This document shows, one piece after another, positions 1 to 11,500 of a stretch of DNA of 64,000 nucleotides (position 1 is its first letter; each line of letters starts with the position of its first letter). The stretch is from Ilyonectria destructans (Eukaryota; Ascomycota; Sordariomycetes; Hypocreales; Nectriaceae): the NCBI GenBank assembly GCA_020740775.1, contig JAHEWK010000027.1, positions 124,001-188,000 on the forward strand, given 5' to 3'. Both the position numbers and the translations under genes were made by a program. The notes under the pieces were generated by a model. That model was not told the origin of the DNA. It worked only from the letters and a program-made list of their open reading frames with translations, and did no database searches.

Positions 1-2
1 GC

Positions 3-521
3 CTTTACACCTGGCCACCCGCTCAATACTTACAACACGTCTTCGACCCACGTACTTGTCGGGAAATCGTACAGAAAGAGGGGGCAGCATCCGTTGGCTT
101 TCAGTGGACGGATCAGGCAACCGAATCACGATTTAGTTTTCACCTCCGAGACAAAGCGGACTCAAACCTAGCCTATGAACTTTACGGTGTCCACATCGAT
201 ATAATCGATGCTGGGCAATCTACTTGCTATAGAACTATATCCCATAACGATGGTTCAGTCGGAAAAATACCGAAGGGCAGCCGGTATTGTTTATCACAGG
301 CCATGGTCCGACCAATTCAGACCAGGCTTGGTGACGTGGTGGGTCAGGCCGTAAAGAGAAGCACACGGCGTGGACAGGAGGACAGGGCTGGCAGGGCTTT
401 GACGGACTGTATTATTTTGAACGTTTATGGTGATTCGAGCCGGTTCACACGGGTTGATGTGATAGTTGACTTTATAGACGTGTTTGGGATCGCTGCGCGG
501 TTCTGGCCAGCGCAGGTTTAG
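3..521 (+). CDS. Possible 3' end of an unknown gene, cut by the left window edge
   Basis: The third forward frame is open from the first bases of the window to a TAG at 519-521, about 172 codons, which is longer than chance usually allows in DNA of this composition. An internal ATG lies at 303. The peptide is mixed and hydrophilic, with Cys-containing stretches near its start and a hydrophobic C-terminal part (VDVIVDFIDVFGIAARF). I recognise no family. It meets the minus-strand ORF at 518-826 tail to tail, with the two stop codons overlapping. The upstream part lies outside the window, so start, introns and length are unknown. It could be a non-coding open frame. Confidence 0.35.
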   Translation, partial: LYTWPPAQYLQHVFDPRTCREIVQKEGAASVGFQWTDQATESRFSFHLRDKADSNLAYELYGVHIDIIDAGQSTCYRTISHNDGSVGKIPKGSRYCLSQAMVRPIQTRLGDVVGQAVKRSTRRGQEDRAGRALTDCIILNVYGDSSRFTRVDVIVDFIDVFGIAARFWPAQV

Positions 522-826
522 TCGCTCTTGATCTCCCTCAATTCTCCCCCGGCAGGGACTTGCGCAAAATACCCCGCGGGTAAAAGGACGATCCCCTCCT
601 GCTCATCAAATGTTTTCCAAGTTTTGCCTTCGCTGTCGAGGTACTTCACGGTTCCGCCGCTCCAAATCACCTTTTTTCCTACGCCCCTCACCACCCCGGC
701 GGTAACCGTGGCCTTCTCGGCCGTGTCGTATAATTTCGGATCGAAAGCATCAACGGTCAAGGAAGACTGAATGCCTGTCAGTTGAGTGTCTGCAGTTAAA
801 CTCGGCGTCTTACCATAGCTTGTCCG
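518..826 (-). CDS. Possible terminal exon of a small unknown protein
   Basis: On the minus strand a frame is open from 832 to a TAA at 518-520. A CAG at 827-829 (minus strand) could be a splice acceptor, giving a terminal exon of about 103 codons. The peptide is rich in Thr, Val, Gly and Lys and alternates in a beta-strand-like way (for example KATVTAGVVRGVGKKVIW). There is no convincing in-frame ATG, only a TTG, so I read this as the end of a spliced gene rather than a complete one. I could not identify the upstream exons or a family. It converges on the forward ORF at the left edge. Confidence 0.35.
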   Translation of the reverse strand, partial: RTSYGKTPSLTADTQLTGIQSSLTVDAFDPKLYDTAEKATVTAGVVRGVGKKVIWSGGTVKYLDSEGKTWKTFDEQEGIVLLPAGYFAQVPAGGELREIKSD

Positions 827-1210
827 CTGGGATTAGGTATAATAAAGGAAGTAAGTGAGCAGGTATGCTAGCTCAAAGTCCGATGATGTCGACACATGGT
901 TATGTCAAGCGGAGTAACCAGACTACTTCGCAGAAATACAACACAGGGAATAATGTCGGTGCCCGATTGCCTCGAGTGCTCAACCCGATGACTAGTCACA
1001 TGACTGGACTGGTTGCGTTGAGTTTCCACGCATCAAAGATGGGCATGTGGCCCCGTATGAGCAACGCAATCACGATATCTGGTTGGACTGAAGTATTCGT
1101 GCCCCAGAAGCAAGGGCCATCCAAGCTTCAAAGCCTAGCTGGCAGCGCAGGGATCCTTCCACGCGAAGTTTTCGGCTTTGCACGCGAGCGGGGTTGGAAC
1201 TTTGCATGTG

Positions 1211-1320
1211 GACTCGGTTGCGCACGCGCGTGAGCAAGACTTGGTGGGGCTAGTTGCTCGCGCGAGACTCGGGTTGCGCACGCGCGTGAGCAAGACTTGG
1301 CAAGACTAGTTGCTCTGACA
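1211..1320. repeat. 55 bp tandem duplication, two copies
   Basis: Two head-to-tail copies, 1211-1265 and 1266-1320, share the core TTGCGCACGCGCGTGAGCAA and the following ACTTGG...CTAGTTGCTC. They differ by a few substitutions. The core is CpG-rich and partly palindromic (GCGCACGCGCGTG). Confidence 0.8.
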
Positions 1321-2060
1321 TTTCGCATGTGCGGTCGGGAACCTGGTCATTATTCGACGAGTTGGTCAACCATACCCTAATTCACAGATTGACATCTGGG
1401 CCCCGACACGCCAAGGATGTATCCAAAGAATTGTGAAGGGCTCGCAAAGAAACAACCCAGACGTTGCCTTCCACTCCGTTTCACTACGATTTATTTCACT
1501 TCTCTTACGCAGCTGGTCGTGCGCACCTAGGTGTGGTAGGTGGAGCGTACGACAGGTAGAGCGTTTGCGTGCGGCACGCTGGTGGGGCCTGGGGCAGTCG
1601 TACTGCAGGTGGCCATGCGGTCGGTGAGCGGCTCGGGATGAGACCCTCTAGCTTAATCTTGACCTCGCTTTGGCTAGAACCGAACCTCAATTGATCAGCC
1701 GCGTATAGGGTGACCTAGGCCAAGTTCACTGGTGCTAACGCATGTTAACGAGTCGCACGGCGGCCACACCTAACACGATGCATAGCAATCGCATTGGGGC
1801 TGAGATAATTCCCTTGCGGAGATCTGTGGAGTCTTCCGATTAACCTGTGTTGAAATCCTCTATATCTCAAATGAAGCATGGGCTCTGTAAGGGTAAGCCA
1901 TTCACCTCAGCGAACGATTCAGGTTTTCTCAATCATTAGTCCTCAGATCTGGATCGGGGAAGTGACTACAGGCTAAGCGTGGCTGCGCTCGAAACGATGG
2001 AGGGTGGCCGACTTCACACAGGCCCAAGATGAATGACACGCGCGTGGACCATGTTCGTGT

Positions 2061-2745
2061 TGGTCGTGGGGAAGGTCTTCATCCAAGAGAGAACAGGCAA
2101 GCCTCACTCCATCCAGCTCCATGACTGGCTAGTTTCGGGGAAACGAAGGGTAAGAAGAACGGCGAGGAGATACCCAGTGTGTGACTTCCATTTCCCAACC
2201 TAGTCGATCAGCCTCGCGGGATTGCCAGCTCATGCAGGTGTTTGGCCCTGTTGGACGAACCTGCATCGCTGACGCCAATGGCTCCGCAGAGACAGGGCCA
2301 TGGGTTGACTAGGTATGCAACGGTGAGGACATACGTGCTTGGTGTTATTCCAGACCTCAATGCCGACCTGTGATCGCAGCCGATGATTGGGGCGATGAGA
2401 ACTGTTGATGTCTACCTGGCCTTGAACTTGCATACACGGGACACGCGTAGATGGTCTTGGCCATTGGGAAGGTCTACTGTAGACGCAGACGGTAAGCTTC
2501 ACTCAACTTAGCCACATGACTGGTTGGATTGAGAGGAAACCCGGGGCGCGAACGACTGCGGGGAGGGATCTGGTTCATGCCTACCGGTTCCGTGTCGGTC
2601 GACCAAGCCTCGCTAGAAGTGCCAACGCATGCAGGTGGTTTTCCTGTTGGACTCACCTGCAGTGCTGACTTCAATGGCGCCGCAGGAACAGGGCTATGAG
2701 ATAACATGGTGATTTAATAGTGAGCACGTACTTGATCAACGCTTT
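2061..2745. repeat. Diverged direct duplication of about 290 bp, period about 397 bp
   Basis: Copy 1 (about 2061-2345) and copy 2 (about 2455-2745) align along their length. Shared landmarks are GGGAAGGTCT, CATGACTGGYT, a run of GAGGAAACCCGG type, GCATGCAGGTG, CCTGTTGGAC and ATGGCKCCGCAG. There are many substitutions and small indels, so the duplication is old. No coding capacity is conserved between the copies. Confidence 0.65.
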
Positions 2746-3713
2746 CCCTATAACAAGAGGCGCGTTCGTCCTCGCTACAACCGGACTCAGCCAGAGTCAC
2801 TTCGCAAGGTTCGCATTGCCTCACAACTTGGTCCCTTACTCCAACCCGCTACGCGTAAATAGACTCACGAAGCGTTGAGGGAACGCAGGGTTTTCATAAG
2901 GCAAGCTCATCCGCCGGTGTACGACTCAGACTCTTCCCATCCATTGTCTCTGAACGCGGCAGGTTGCCAGTCGCCCAGAGACATCGCCCAATTCATTGAT
3001 GCTGACGCTTGATCTAGGATCCCCCGACACCAATCATCTCCTGATTCGCCTATACACAACCAAGCCTCCCTAAAACATGCCGGATACATCTCAGGACACT
3101 AAGGATGGGACGAATAAAGGACAGAATCCCTCAGGGCGTTCTAGTGGAGGTTCATCCCCATATCAGGGAACCAAAGCAGGCAGTGGAATTCAAGGTATGG
3201 ACACTCCCAATCACAGGTGACCGAGCTCTGAACATCACCCAGATTCCAAGGGGGGTAACTCTGGTGCAACAAGCATAGATAATGTCCCTGTGGTGGATGT
3301 CCGCATGCTTAAGACCTAATGAAACTGCTATTAGAAGAGGAGGTAGCTAGTTCGATGTCGTTGTTATAGGTACTAATATTGAGATATAATCAATTGGGGT
3401 TTGCGTAGAGATGCAGGTTCGTGACACAAACCATGAATTTATGCTCCATGAGACCGGTGTCATCTCAAAACTATCATCGCCCGAGCATACCTCGCATTGC
3501 TCCGGTATGTCACAACACATCTCGCATCTCTTTGGTATGCCCATAGATACACTGCATTTTTCCGTTGTAGTGGGTATGATAAATTGCATGTATCCAGCTG
3601 GAGTAAGTATGGTACCAGAGTGTTGATGGATAGCTCGGTTTCGTGTTAACAACCATTCCCCTGGTTGTATGAATCCAATGGTAACCTTCTCGGTCAGTAG
3701 TATCCCTTTGAAG

Positions 3714-4959
3714 TTATGCGGTAACCGGACTTACAGAATCTTTCCATGCTTGATAGTAAACAGCGAGATGTAGGCGCGACCAAGTATACGAGTACAAGTC
3801 GGCTATGACGTTGTGAAAGTCAGAACTTCTGCGTTGGCACATTCCAGCGTCCAAAGCTTTCATTTGGAGGTCTGCTGAGGTAGAGAATACTTCGTAACCA
3901 TTTATGGCACGAAGAGGCGAGATGCGAGGCACAGAATTGAGCATTTCCACATCTTTACCTAAGACCTCATCTAAATCTGGCTCAGGTGGGACATTGAGTT
4001 TTGCCTTGATGTGCTCGAGCCGGGCGAACGGCAACTCAATTGGTTTGTTGACAAAATTGGGCAAATGAATGTGTTTACAGATGTCCTCATATCTATACCC
4101 CGTACTAGTCAGCAACTACGTCTTGGTCTAGGGACGCAAAATGGTACTCACGACATCTCTTGCTGCAAAATCTTTTTCTGCAAAATCGATCGGATGAGAG
4201 CCGCCATGCAAAGAAGGCCTACATCATCTCGCATGTTCAAATCTTTCCCAAGGAGGTCCCGGGCTACGAGATCTGCAACCTGGTCTCGAATGCCCTCACT
4301 CATGTCCATAATGGTAGCGAACTTGCAGTTAGCGACTTCGCCAATTAGTATTAGTTCAATCTTCACACATTTTGCTTGGCTGACTCACGGGCATATGCGT
4401 ATGGAAGTCCCAGACCCCTCAACCCTAGCCTATTCACAATCCGATTCACCATCCGAGCCCGGTTGTTCCATTGTCTCTGCTTTTTGGACGGAAGCACTCC
4501 CAGAACTATCCTCACACAAGACGATATGTACCGCAGTATCCATATGATTGAGTTTGCTTGTTTGTCGATATCGGTTGTCCTCCTGGAATCGCCTTTTGTG
4601 TCGAGATGGACTTCCATGATATTATCGGCAGCTTGCCACAGATCATCTGTTATATCAAACGTAAAATGAAGACCCTCGCTGTTGCTGCAATATCCAGAGA
4701 GTATCCACTCATCTGACGAGGGTTGGTTCCTTATGGTGGGAATAAAAAAATGAATCCGGCCGTCGGCAATCTTCAGCGGCATCAATGGCATAGTTTTATA
4801 CAATTGTAGTGCCTTCAAAGTGGCTTTGCTCACGTCGGCTGCAATGATAATTGGATCATTGACCCTTGGGCGTTTCCGTGGGGGCTCACCCGTTTCAACG
4901 ATTGGTAAAATGGGACCAACTGTGTTCACGGACGAAGGTTTCATTGCGAGCCTAGTCAT
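3714..4959 (-). CDS. Unknown three-exon protein, about 381 aa
   Basis: Three open blocks join in frame on the minus strand: exon 1 4959-4389, intron 4388-4336 (GTGAGT...ACTAAT...AG), exon 2 4335-4152, intron 4151-4105 (GTGAGT...CTGAC...AG; a second acceptor four codons later also keeps frame), exon 3 4104-3714. The ATG at 4959 sits in a good context (AAGATGA). The product is about 381 residues, with a basic KRPR nuclear-localisation-like patch near residue 30. A helical middle and C-terminal part follows, with no signal peptide or membrane segment. I do not recognise the family. Consistent splice signals and phases across both introns are the main support that it is a real gene. Confidence 0.65.
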
Positions 4960-5768
4960 CTTGCCGTTCGTGGTAGATTGTGCTCTGTAAGATCCATCAG
5001 ATCACCGGAGCCTTATTTGTGATCATATGTGGGCTAGAACCGAGGCAAAGGCTTACCCTCGAGATGCGTCGGGATGCGCGTTCATTGTGCAGCTAAGTTG
5101 CCGATCAGGGAGGGCGAAGCTAAAGACCAAGGCTGAATCTCAAGTGTGCCGCACCAAGCCACGGGTTACGCGGAGTAGCCGGAGATACCGGGCCCGGTTG
5201 AGGATTCGTACAAGGGATGCTGGGCTGGCACTGAAGCAGCCTGCGATAATACAGCATAGATTGTGAGTCTGTGCGACGATCGCTACAATCAGATGAGTGA
5301 TGGCCCTAGCGAGAGAGCGTGAGATATTAGTATGAGGCGTATGAATGATAGGGAAGAGTTTGCATGATGGTCATAGGGGCCATTGGGAGGAGGCGGCGCA
5401 GTGAGGACGATTGCGTAGGAACAGTGTGTGCAGGGAGAGTGCGAAAAACACGCGGATGTGCTGACAATGTCCTTATCCACTCCTTCCCTCTTCTCTCTTT
5501 CCCACCCGGCTCTCTCTTGTGGGTGGGGGCCGCCCTCAAGCTAGTGTGGCCCCACTACGCGCCGACGAAGATAATGTGCAGTAGGGGGACTGGTGATGCC
5601 GAGGGGCCAACAGGTGTGAGCAAGGTAATATATAAAGTACGCATTGTCCGTAGGCCATTTCTACATTAGTTATACATTATCGTCGTCACATTGCGCAGTT
5701 CAACCTACTCTTTCAGCGCCATCGCATTGCACGTTGTGCCTTACCCACCAACCGCTGCCGCCATCGAG
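4960..5768. other. Intergenic stretch with a TATA-like box
   Basis: Nothing resembling a gene is visible. TATATAAAG at 5629-5637 lies 132 bp upstream of the ATG at 5769 and could serve as the core promoter of that small gene. ORFs on both strands at 5290-5670 overlap each other and lack support. Confidence 0.4.
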
Positions 5769-6101
5769 ATGGTTCCTCTTGAATCCATTGTGGCGACGTG
5801 CGCCTTCTTTTTAGATATCCCATTATCGTTTTACCAACCTACAAAGCCAGACGATCGGTTGTATTTCTGGCTTAGCCGTCTTTACTTTACCATAGTAGCG
5901 GAGGGCATACCCCTTCTATGTCCCTGGTTTGGATATCAAGCCGTGGTATTAGCAAGTCTTGTCATCCTCATCCTCATGGCCTTGGTCGGAAATATATTGG
6001 TCGAGGTAGGATTGGGACACTATCATTCCGAAAAGAGAGCTAACAGCAATCAGGAACAACATTTCGACGGCCGGATATTTCGACACGATAATAAATCTTA
6101 G
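5769..6101 (+). CDS. Possible small membrane protein, 110 aa
   Basis: The ATG at 5769 (ATCGAGATGG) follows a TATATAAAG box by about 130 bp and opens a 110-codon frame ending TAG at 6099-6101. Residues about 38-80 are strongly hydrophobic, with a clear transmembrane stretch around VVLASLVILILMALVGNILV, and an earlier less hydrophobic segment near the N-terminus. The tail is short, polar and His-rich. I recognise no family. It could be a fragment of a larger transporter-like gene. It is immediately followed by a GC-rich tandem repeat. Confidence 0.35.
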   Translation: MVPLESIVATCAFFLDIPLSFYQPTKPDDRLYFWLSRLYFTIVAEGIPLLCPWFGYQAVVLASLVILILMALVGNILVEVGLGHYHSEKRANSNQEQHFDGRIFRHDNKS

Positions 6102-6109
6102 TCTTAGTA

Positions 6110-6330
6110 CCTGCTTAGGCCTCCGGGCCTGAGCTGCCTTGGCCTCCGGGCCTCGGCACCTAGGTGTGTAAGGCCACTGCGTCTTACTACCCTACCTGCT
6201 TAGACCTCTGGGCCTAAGCTGCCCTGACCTCTATGTCTCGGCACGTAGGTGCAGAAGGCCACCGCGTCTTAGCACCTGCCTTGGCCTCCGGGCCTAGGCT
6301 ACTATGACCTCTGGGTCTTAGATGCCTCGA
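6110..6330. repeat. GC-rich tandem repeat, 80-85 bp unit, about 2.7 copies
   Basis: Units begin at 6110, 6195 and about 6275 with CCTGCYTWGRCCTC. Each contains the paired motifs GCCTCCGGGCCT and GGCACSTAGGTG, and the first two also share AAGGCCACYGCGTCTTA. The last copy is partial. Similar CCTCCGG-rich sequence recurs at about 10970-11060. Confidence 0.75.
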
Positions 6331-7260
6331 TCTACGGATCCTGGCTGTAAATCCAGGTCTACAAGAGGTCACAGAATCGGGCTACTTGTAGGCATCAGGG
6401 TTCTGGCTTGATGGCCCTGATCAATGGATGCTAGCTGCAGTGGTTTTTCCCTCTATGAGTTCCCGCGAGGTTTTCCCATCTGCAGTTATTCCTATCATAC
6501 GGATCTCGATTTCTGGAGGTTTTGAATGCTGGCAGGCAGGAATAGGAATACTGGAGAATTCCAAGCTGGTTAATAAACATGGGTATGCTGACTCCCGCCC
6601 TGAAAATCCGCTGACGGATATCGGGCTCGAAATAATAGGTCAAATAGGGCCGCCTAATTGCTAGATGGAAGAGGAAGAAGGGTTGCAGTCTAGGACTGTA
6701 GGCCCGAGCTAGAGGCCAGTGGTGCCTATAGGCTATAGCTCCGGCCCCGGGTTATTGTACTTAGGTCTCTTCTGCTGTTGACACCAGCCTAGCACGTCAT
6801 CTTGCCCCTAGGGGATTCTGTAGACATCTCTAGTAGATATCTTCATGACGGTAATAATACAACAACAACAACAACAACGAACGCGTTGATAGCTAGCTGA
6901 CGGTAAAATAGGTGGATGCGGTCTGTGCGTCTGCGTGGTGTTGGTGGTTGAGCTACCCGGCCTGGTATGAACCCGTATTCGTGCGCTGCGCATCCGATAA
7001 GCCTAAAAAGCACTTTAGTGCTGCTGTCACGAGCCCAGATTGTCTGAAGTGTCTGGTTGGGTATATGTCTGTGTTTGATTGCGTCAGGTCCCTGCTCTGA
7101 GTTCTGACACGAGTTATCCAGGTTCAATCTTAGTTATCATTGTAATGTGTATGGCAAAATAAGTATAAGCAACAAGAGGACTCAATATGGGCTGAAGGAG
7201 ACCATGACACAATTTGGGTAATGTACGTATATATTAGTAATTAATGCCCTTTCGGTTCTA
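6331..7260. other. Gene-poor stretch with an ACA microsatellite
   Basis: No supported gene. A short (ACA)n microsatellite lies at about 6859-6878. ORFs on both strands around 6800-7130 are low-complexity or out of context. Confidence 0.4.
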
Positions 7261-7610
7261 GTGCCGCCGGGCGTAATAAATGCTTGCGCTGATAACGAGA
7301 CTACGGTCGCGCAAGACTACAAGAGAGTTGCCAGGAGGTTTGGCCTAGACAGGAGGCTCGACGGCGAAGAGCTGCTCACGGCAGTTCGCGAGCGTATCGA
7401 GGCGGAGCCGCAATGGTTGCTCGTCCTGGACAACGCCGACGACCTATCGCACTTTGGTGTCGACGAGAGATCAAACACGTCGCGGAAGGTGGCAAGCCTG
7501 TTCAACTACGTGCCACGGGGTCCCACAGGAACGGTCTTATGGACGAGCCCGAATCGCATAACCGCCACATCCGATTGGAAACCAGCTCTCTCGATCAAAA
7601 TCACTCCGAG
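7261..7610 (+). pseudogene. Fragment of an NLR/STAND (NB-ARC-type) ATPase domain
   Basis: About 110 codons read as the middle of a fungal STAND NTPase: TVAQDYKRVARRFGL, then an acidic linker, then the Walker-B-like block WLLVLDNADD, then the LFNYVPRGPTGTVLWTS segment that in this family leads to the sensor region. NB-ARC/NACHT proteins are signalling ATPases used by fungi in heterokaryon incompatibility and innate-type responses. Here the P-loop is absent upstream, the sequence after LWTS degenerates, and there is no ATG start, effector domain or repeat domain. It is therefore a relic rather than a working receptor. The same reading frame continues past a TGA at 7642 into the next decayed ORF. 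Confidence 0.7.
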
Positions 7611-7665
7611 CGGCTATCCTCAGACATGGCTCCGAATATTTTGACCGCAAGAGCCTGACGCAAAG

Positions 7666-8556
7666 TTGGCTCCCAATCGGAAGGTGGTACAGTTCCACGA
7701 TGATGATGGTGATGCCGATTTTGACATCATCTTGGACGAGGGCGAAGGCAGAGAAGAGAGCCCAGAGAAGAGGAGGCGGCGATTTCAAGCGGACCGAAGC
7801 CAACGGCGGACGATCCAGACGGGATTCTGGAAGGACCTGGACCTGCTGGAGGGTCTATCGGAGCGATGGCCTCGGGATGTACGGGCTTTGGTTAATATGC
7901 GGATAGAGGGTAAGGACGCAGGACCGTATAAGTCACTAGCGGCCAAGTGTCAGCTACAGAAGCGAAAACAATCCCGAGCAGTATGGATGGGGCTGGTGTG
8001 CTTCCTAATACACTCTCAAGATGAGGGAACGCTCGCGGAAATGGGTCTACACTTAGACGAGGAGCAAGTGGATGACTCACTGGATGTGATGCAGGCAGCG
8101 ACACCGCTGATACGTTGGGACCAAGAGGGCCTTAGGGCCAGCATGTAGCAACTCCTCCTGCGATCAATTTGCGCGGTAGGAGCGACACCGTCGGGCACCA
8201 TTGTGATGTGGTGTGTTGCGATTTTAGTGCGATCTGCACTATCGGATCAGGACGGCGCCGACTATATCAGCAAAGGCCAGTTCAACAGTAACGTGATGCC
8301 GATGGATCTCGACCTCAGTAGGCGATTGAAGGCCATTATACACTACAGCAAAGTATTACTGCTTCACAATGCCTTCTCGGGCTGGGAGGGAACACCACAG
8401 TTAGAGGGAAGAGATTATACGAGACCTAGACAGTATAAATTTAGAGTAGTTAGATGTAGATGGGGACTATCGGCCGGAGCCAACTGCCAAGGAGAGAAAT
8501 TGTTCATCAGACGCTTGGTAGGGCTTTTTACAGTATCTGCAGAAGAAAGGGGATAA
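7666..8556 (+). pseudogene. Decayed unknown ORF interrupted by one amber codon
   Basis: One frame runs from 7645 to 8556 with a single internal stop, TAG at 8146-8148. On either side the peptide has the character of one protein: a charged N-terminus (acidic stretch DDDGDADFD, then a basic EKRRRRF patch), a helical middle (WPRDVRALVNMRIEGKD) and, after the stop, QLLLRSICAVGATPS...RSALSDQDGADYIS. A CAG to TAG change would explain the stop. There is no ATG at the beginning. The last 50 codons look unrelated. It is in the same frame as the NLR fragment just upstream. I do not recognise the family. The composition suggests a repeated fungal accessory gene. Confidence 0.5.
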
Positions 8557-11500
8557 GTGGATGAGCTCAGTGGAATATCGAGCCTTGAGAGAAGTTACGA
8601 GGCTACAGAGGTCTCTGAAGAGAGCTAGAGAGGAAGAAGGAATATATTAGCGTGGGTGTATTGTTAGGGACTTAATTTTTAAAAGAAGCAGAGTTAACCA
8701 TAGTATGCCGACACCAGGCAGTATTATCTATGCAACAAAGCAGCTAGAGCACCTCGTAAGCCCGACTCTCACTGGTTCACTTGAAGCACTGGCCCCATTA
8801 ACCCGATGCTGAGCCTCAAGTAACAGAGCACTGACAGCACCGCCTTCAAAACTCTCCTTGAATCCCTCGCTCCAGCCTCTAGTATTGTACTCACCACTAA
8901 GGTACACAATCGAGGCTAGGCGGACGTAATGAAGGCGCTTGTCTAGGATCCAAGCCGTGAATATGTGCCATTGCCACTGGATCACGAAGAACCATCCACT
9001 TCTGGAACTGGCGATTGTTAGCCCGTGACAAGTTCACATAGTGTCAGGGACTGAATACACAATAGGGAGTGATGCGGGCAAACAGGCTGCAAGATAGCAG
9101 CTAGAAGGTAGTAGAAGGGTGGTGACTCTATTGATCTCTGGCCTCCAGTAAAGCTGGAGGCCTGACCAGCTATTTATACCTCTCCATCGGTTACCTTAAC
9201 CGCTGCCTACAAAGCTATCCTCGCTTGCCCAAAGTTGTTCGGATTTGGTAATAATCTTAGATATAAAGGAAATGCTAAAACATGTTGCGAACTATTAATC
9301 TAATTATTATGACTTTGTGTCTTGACAAGGGACAAGAGCGGCTCAACTGACATAAGGTGAGTCAAGTCCACTAGATACTGAGTCTAACTATTTGAAAGTA
9401 AATACTACTGTACGATAAATGAGGATCCATGAAGAAATGTGCTTCAAATACTATGATGGAGAGTAATTAGGATGCAGGACGATGGCGAACATCGAGAATA
9501 ATGACTGTTTAACACAGCCGCTTACTCTGGCTAATTAAAGTCTACTCTTCATACTATGAGTGGAGGTATTCTGAAGATTACTGTATGGACCTACTATCGA
9601 CATTCCAACGGTTCAAAAACACGCTGGGATTCTGCGCTGGATGCATTGAAATGAGAGTATGACAGTAATAGTTGACGATGTTCGAGGTTCATCGGGGCCT
9701 ATGGCCACTTAGGTGGATTCTGGGTATAAACCATTTGATCGAATACCCAGCAAGTTCAGATTTCCCGAGCTTGTTTGTGATCTTGTGCCCAAGTCCTCAT
9801 CCTCGATCTAAGAATCTAGGGGAACCAGCCTGGCTTCAAGGTCTACCATGTGTCTCTTCTACACAATGCTTAAAAGTTATTGCATCTTCTGGGGTGCCTC
9901 GGGTGAGTGACCGTATAGTTAAACTTTGTCCCCTAATTTCGCGTTGATACGTCGGTACCTCTAGAGTTTGGGGATTGGTTAGACGTTTCTTGTCTTGACG
10001 AGAAAACTCGAGTATCCCCTTTCCGGTTCTAGGTAGCTGTTTCGTGTACCTTCTGTTTATCCGTTGCCAGTGTAGGTAGTCTTCAGCTTGATTCTGTACC
10101 TTCTTTTTCAAAGCCCGCTTCGTTTTAGTTGTCCACTGAATTGCGATGTAACCCTATTTTCCAGGGCGGCGAGATCGGGTTGAGTCGCCTATTCTCTTTT
10201 TTGCCAGCTTTGGTCTCTAGGCCATGCCGTGTTTCGTTGTGATGGCACGGCTGTTTTGGACCGCTGCGATCAACTGTGGATGCGTTCGGTGCCTCCCTGT
10301 CCTAGAGCCGCCACCTGGAAATGACCATCAAACCGATGTTAGGCAACGTTTCATGGAGTCCCCTGAACCACCCTCTAGCCTCGACAAGGCATTCAAGCAT
10401 GCACTGCGTGTCAGGTAGCTGCGTTACTAAGAAGAAGAGAACTTCATTCAGCTTATATTACTGTGCCTGATCTGGCTTCCAGGCCGACATGTTCTCGCAT
10501 GGTCTGTGAAACTTTCTAACAGCAAACTTAAGGCCTAGTTGCCGTATTAGAACAGCTTGTCGCTTGTAACTAGTGATAGTGGCGTGTGCTTCACTCTGCC
10601 TTGGATGCGAAATCCGTCGAGTAAGTGACATCCGAAGATGGCTAGATCTAGCCTCTGGGTAAACGGTTCACCTAATATTATGAGGTGTCGTTCATATTTG
10701 ACGGGTAGTGCCGCTGGGAGTTGGTATGCTCGCGGCTCTGACTGTCGCCGTGTTTCTGTAAAATGTGGCGGATCATGTGTGTGTTCTTGTGTTATTGATC
10801 GTGTTGTTGTTGTTTTAAGTGGGGGTGATGAAGGAAGTTAGCCTGAGTTATTGTCTTGCATGACAAGGTCACGGATTTGTATGTGGTATAGTCGAGGATA
10901 GGCTGTCTAATTGTCAGACGGTCTGCTACATAACTGACGATCTTATGATATCTGGAACGGCTTCCAGGCCGGCTGCTAGGAATCCGGTCCGGACCGAGTC
11001 TCAGGGCCCCGGCAAGCAGGTCTTCCGGCCTCAGACCTCCGGACCTCGGGTCCGGAGGCCCCCGGAGGCCAACCTCATCCTCATCTATAAGACCGATCCC
11101 TAGCCCTTCAATAGGTAGGGAAATAAAGGAATTCCATCGTCACGAAAGCTGTCCTATCCAATCCATCCTTTATCTGATACTAATAATGTGTTGGTGGGTG
11201 CCATTGTTTTGATCCAGCACGCATCCAGGCACATCTCAAGAATGACTATCAAGGCAAGAGAGAGAGCTCAATATGCATGATTAACTTGGACCCGCATTCT
11301 GTGAAGCCTACTTGGGCCAAGGTTGCTGGGAGTTGGGTGCTGGACATGACATCTAATTCTGACTCCTACTGGGAAGTATCTATCAAGTTACTTCATCTAC
11401 ACATAGAAGAAGATATTGACTGAAGGTAAAATGTCTATTCCTTTTTAACGGTCAGTCTACTGAGGACGGAGTTCTATTTATGCTAGATGGTGTCAAAATG

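Larger units (their letters stand above)
835..3713. other. Gene-poor stretch with degenerate duplications
   Basis: I see no convincing gene here. ORFs are short, lack good starts and resemble nothing. The stretch holds a 55 bp tandem duplication (1211-1320) and a diverged direct duplication (about 2061-2745), listed separately. At about 3480-3560 three short irregular copies of a TCGCATyTCTyyGGTATG-like motif occur. Confidence 0.5.

Noticed and set aside
8669..9060. Possible LTR pair (TGTTAGGGACTTAA and TGTCAGGGACTGAA)
   Set aside because: Only 14 bp match. I found no matching outer ends, primer-binding site or retroelement protein.
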